From DATGSF01 sp035302865 (lineage in GTDB: Bacteria > Bacteroidota > Bacteroidia > Chitinophagales > Chitinophagaceae): DNA of 14,956 bases. Positions 14,140 to 14,956 of this stretch are shown in pieces (the stretch's first letter is position 1; every line of letters begins with the position of its first letter). The stretch covers positions 1 through 14,956 of the forward strand of contig DATGSF010000211.1 in the NCBI GenBank assembly GCA_035302865.1. The letters run 5' to 3'. The notes beneath the pieces are model-generated. The model was not told the origin of the DNA and searched no databases. It was given only the letters and a program-made list of their open reading frames with translations. The position numbers were made by a program, and so were the translations under genes.

Positions 14140-14842
14140 TGGAGTGTTAAATGTAATGGCAGTAACTGCTGTTGATGGTGGTGTGCCTGTAGATTATTGC
14201 TTGCCAAGTTCGAGTTTTACACTTTATTATTTAAGTAGTGTGGAAATTGAGACCGATATAGATAATCTTTCTGATAGCTGGTCAAATACACCTAATAATC
14301 CAACTTTGGGTTATGATAATCAATCCAGTCAAGTATTACAAACATTTAATGGTGATCTTATTGAAGTACAAACAAATTTTTATTCTGGTGCTAATGGAAT
14401 TAGAATTTGGGTGGATTGGGATAATGATGGAGTGTTTGACGAAGTGAATAAATTAATGGATGAAGGTTATGTTCCTTCCGCAACTACAGTTAATGATTTA
14501 AGCTTTATAGTTCCTAATGGTGTTGCTGCAGGTGACTATAGAATGCGTATTAGAGGAAAATGGAGTACATCGAATTTTACTCCTTGTTCTACAGAAACTT
14601 ACGGTTCTGCAGTGGACTTTACTTTAAGAGTAATTACTTTATCTGATTGTGCCGATGCTGATGCTGGTACTATTTCTAGTACTTCTACTTATGTATGTGA
14701 AGATGACGACTTTACTTTGTCTGTAACTGGAATGACAGGTGCTGGTAATGGTTTAACTTACCAATGGCAAGAATCTCCAGCAGGTGCTAATACTTGGACG
14801 GATATTGCTGGTGCAAATTCGAAATCCAGGATTAGACTATGA
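14120..14842 (+). CDS. Adhesin middle fragment: GEVED-like and Ig-like domains
   Basis: This frame continues the protein after the poly-A frameshift; the ATG at 14120 is not a true start. From about VDYCLPSSSF onward comes a GEVED-type domain, with FYSGANGIRIWVDWDNDGVF followed by GDYRMRIRGKW and TPCSTETYGSAVDFTLRV, including the typical DWDNDG.F motif and cysteines. An Ig-like unit follows: ADAGTISSTSTYVCEDDDFT, then TYQWQESPAGANTWTDIAGA. The Ig-like domain is cut before its last strands and the frame ends at 14842. Such domains occur in secreted Bacteroidota proteins that bind surfaces or polysaccharides. Confidence 0.65.
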   Translation: MKKTVNSGVLNVMAVTAVDGGVPVDYCLPSSSFTLYYLSSVEIETDIDNLSDSWSNTPNNPTLGYDNQSSQVLQTFNGDLIEVQTNFYSGANGIRIWVDWDNDGVFDEVNKLMDEGYVPSATTVNDLSFIVPNGVAAGDYRMRIRGKWSTSNFTPCSTETYGSAVDFTLRVITLSDCADADAGTISSTSTYVCEDDDFTLSVTGMTGAGNGLTYQWQESPAGANTWTDIAGANSKSRIRL

Positions 14843-14956
14843 ATGGAGTACCAATGAAACGACACAAACAATAACGGTTAATAGTGCAGGAACTTATACA
14901 GTAACTGTTACTGATGGTGATTGTTCAACTACAGAATCAATAACTGTTACAGTTCA
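14826..14956 (+). CDS. Adhesin continuation in a third frame, off the right edge
   Basis: From 14826 a third frame reads PGLDYEWSTNETTQTITVNS then AGTYTVTVTDGDCSTTESIT to the window end, a repeat unit common in large flavobacterial adhesins (SprB-like proteins). It belongs to a different repeat type from the Ig-like unit just before it. A unit like this usually opens with a segment ending NPG, and that upstream part is missing here. A deletion with a frame change near 14815-14826 is inferred. Confidence 0.6.

Overview
The window looks like a chromosomal stretch from an AT-rich member of the Bacteroidota, probably Flavobacteriia or a close relative. The evidence is TAnnTTTG-type -7 boxes just upstream of several genes, absence of obvious Shine-Dalgarno sites, a secreted protein with a GEVED-like domain and repeated Ig-like adhesin modules, and EpsG-type polysaccharide polymerases. 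No RNA genes, CRISPR arrays, complete insertion sequences or integrases were seen.

Layout. The left edge (1-554) holds a possible partial gene, a hairpin terminator, a decayed 156-bp fragment of an EpsG polymerase gene (about 92 % identical to part of the intact copy at 8950-10029) and a strong terminator. From 8325 down to 555 runs one tightly packed leftward operon of ten genes with no recognisable enzyme. The next stretch (8326-8949) is non-coding: it has the operon promoter, a hairpin terminator and a possible gene remnant. From 13211 down to about 8950 lies a leftward polysaccharide cluster: EpsG-like polymerase, GT4 glycosyltransferase, a broken GT2 glycosyltransferase and a second EpsG-like polymerase. 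Divergently at the right edge (13486 onward) is a secreted modular adhesin whose frame is broken twice.

The ten-gene operon is the exceptional part. Five of its proteins (from 5449, 4949, 4303, 3768 and 555) clearly share one module: an N-terminal helix with AQxxLDxxS, a strand pair around LGFTPTFYxF followed by ExKxxIS, and a C-terminal strand pair with KYxxSxxGxS then KxVxVPPP. Two more (2230 and 1222) seem to carry degenerate versions. The architecture recalls the DUF2589 family, from memory only. Individual members add PASTA-like domains (two), a Big-1/Ig-like domain, a duplicated helical insert, or a long coiled coil. The other three genes encode a TPR-like helical protein, a protein with L7/L12 C-terminal-domain-like repeats, and a Lys/Glu-rich helical rod with 21-residue repeats. 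None has a signal peptide. My inference is that these make a hetero-oligomeric cytoplasmic or inner-membrane-associated assembly with interchangeable decorations. Its function is unknown.

The polysaccharide cluster probably makes a capsule, exopolysaccharide or O-antigen. Its GT2 gene has a premature stop and two frame shifts, and an old EpsG fragment lies on the far side of the operon. Both suggest a remodelled, recombining surface-polysaccharide locus into which, or beside which, the ten-gene operon was placed. Homopolymer-associated frame breaks in the GT2 and the adhesin could also be sequencing errors.
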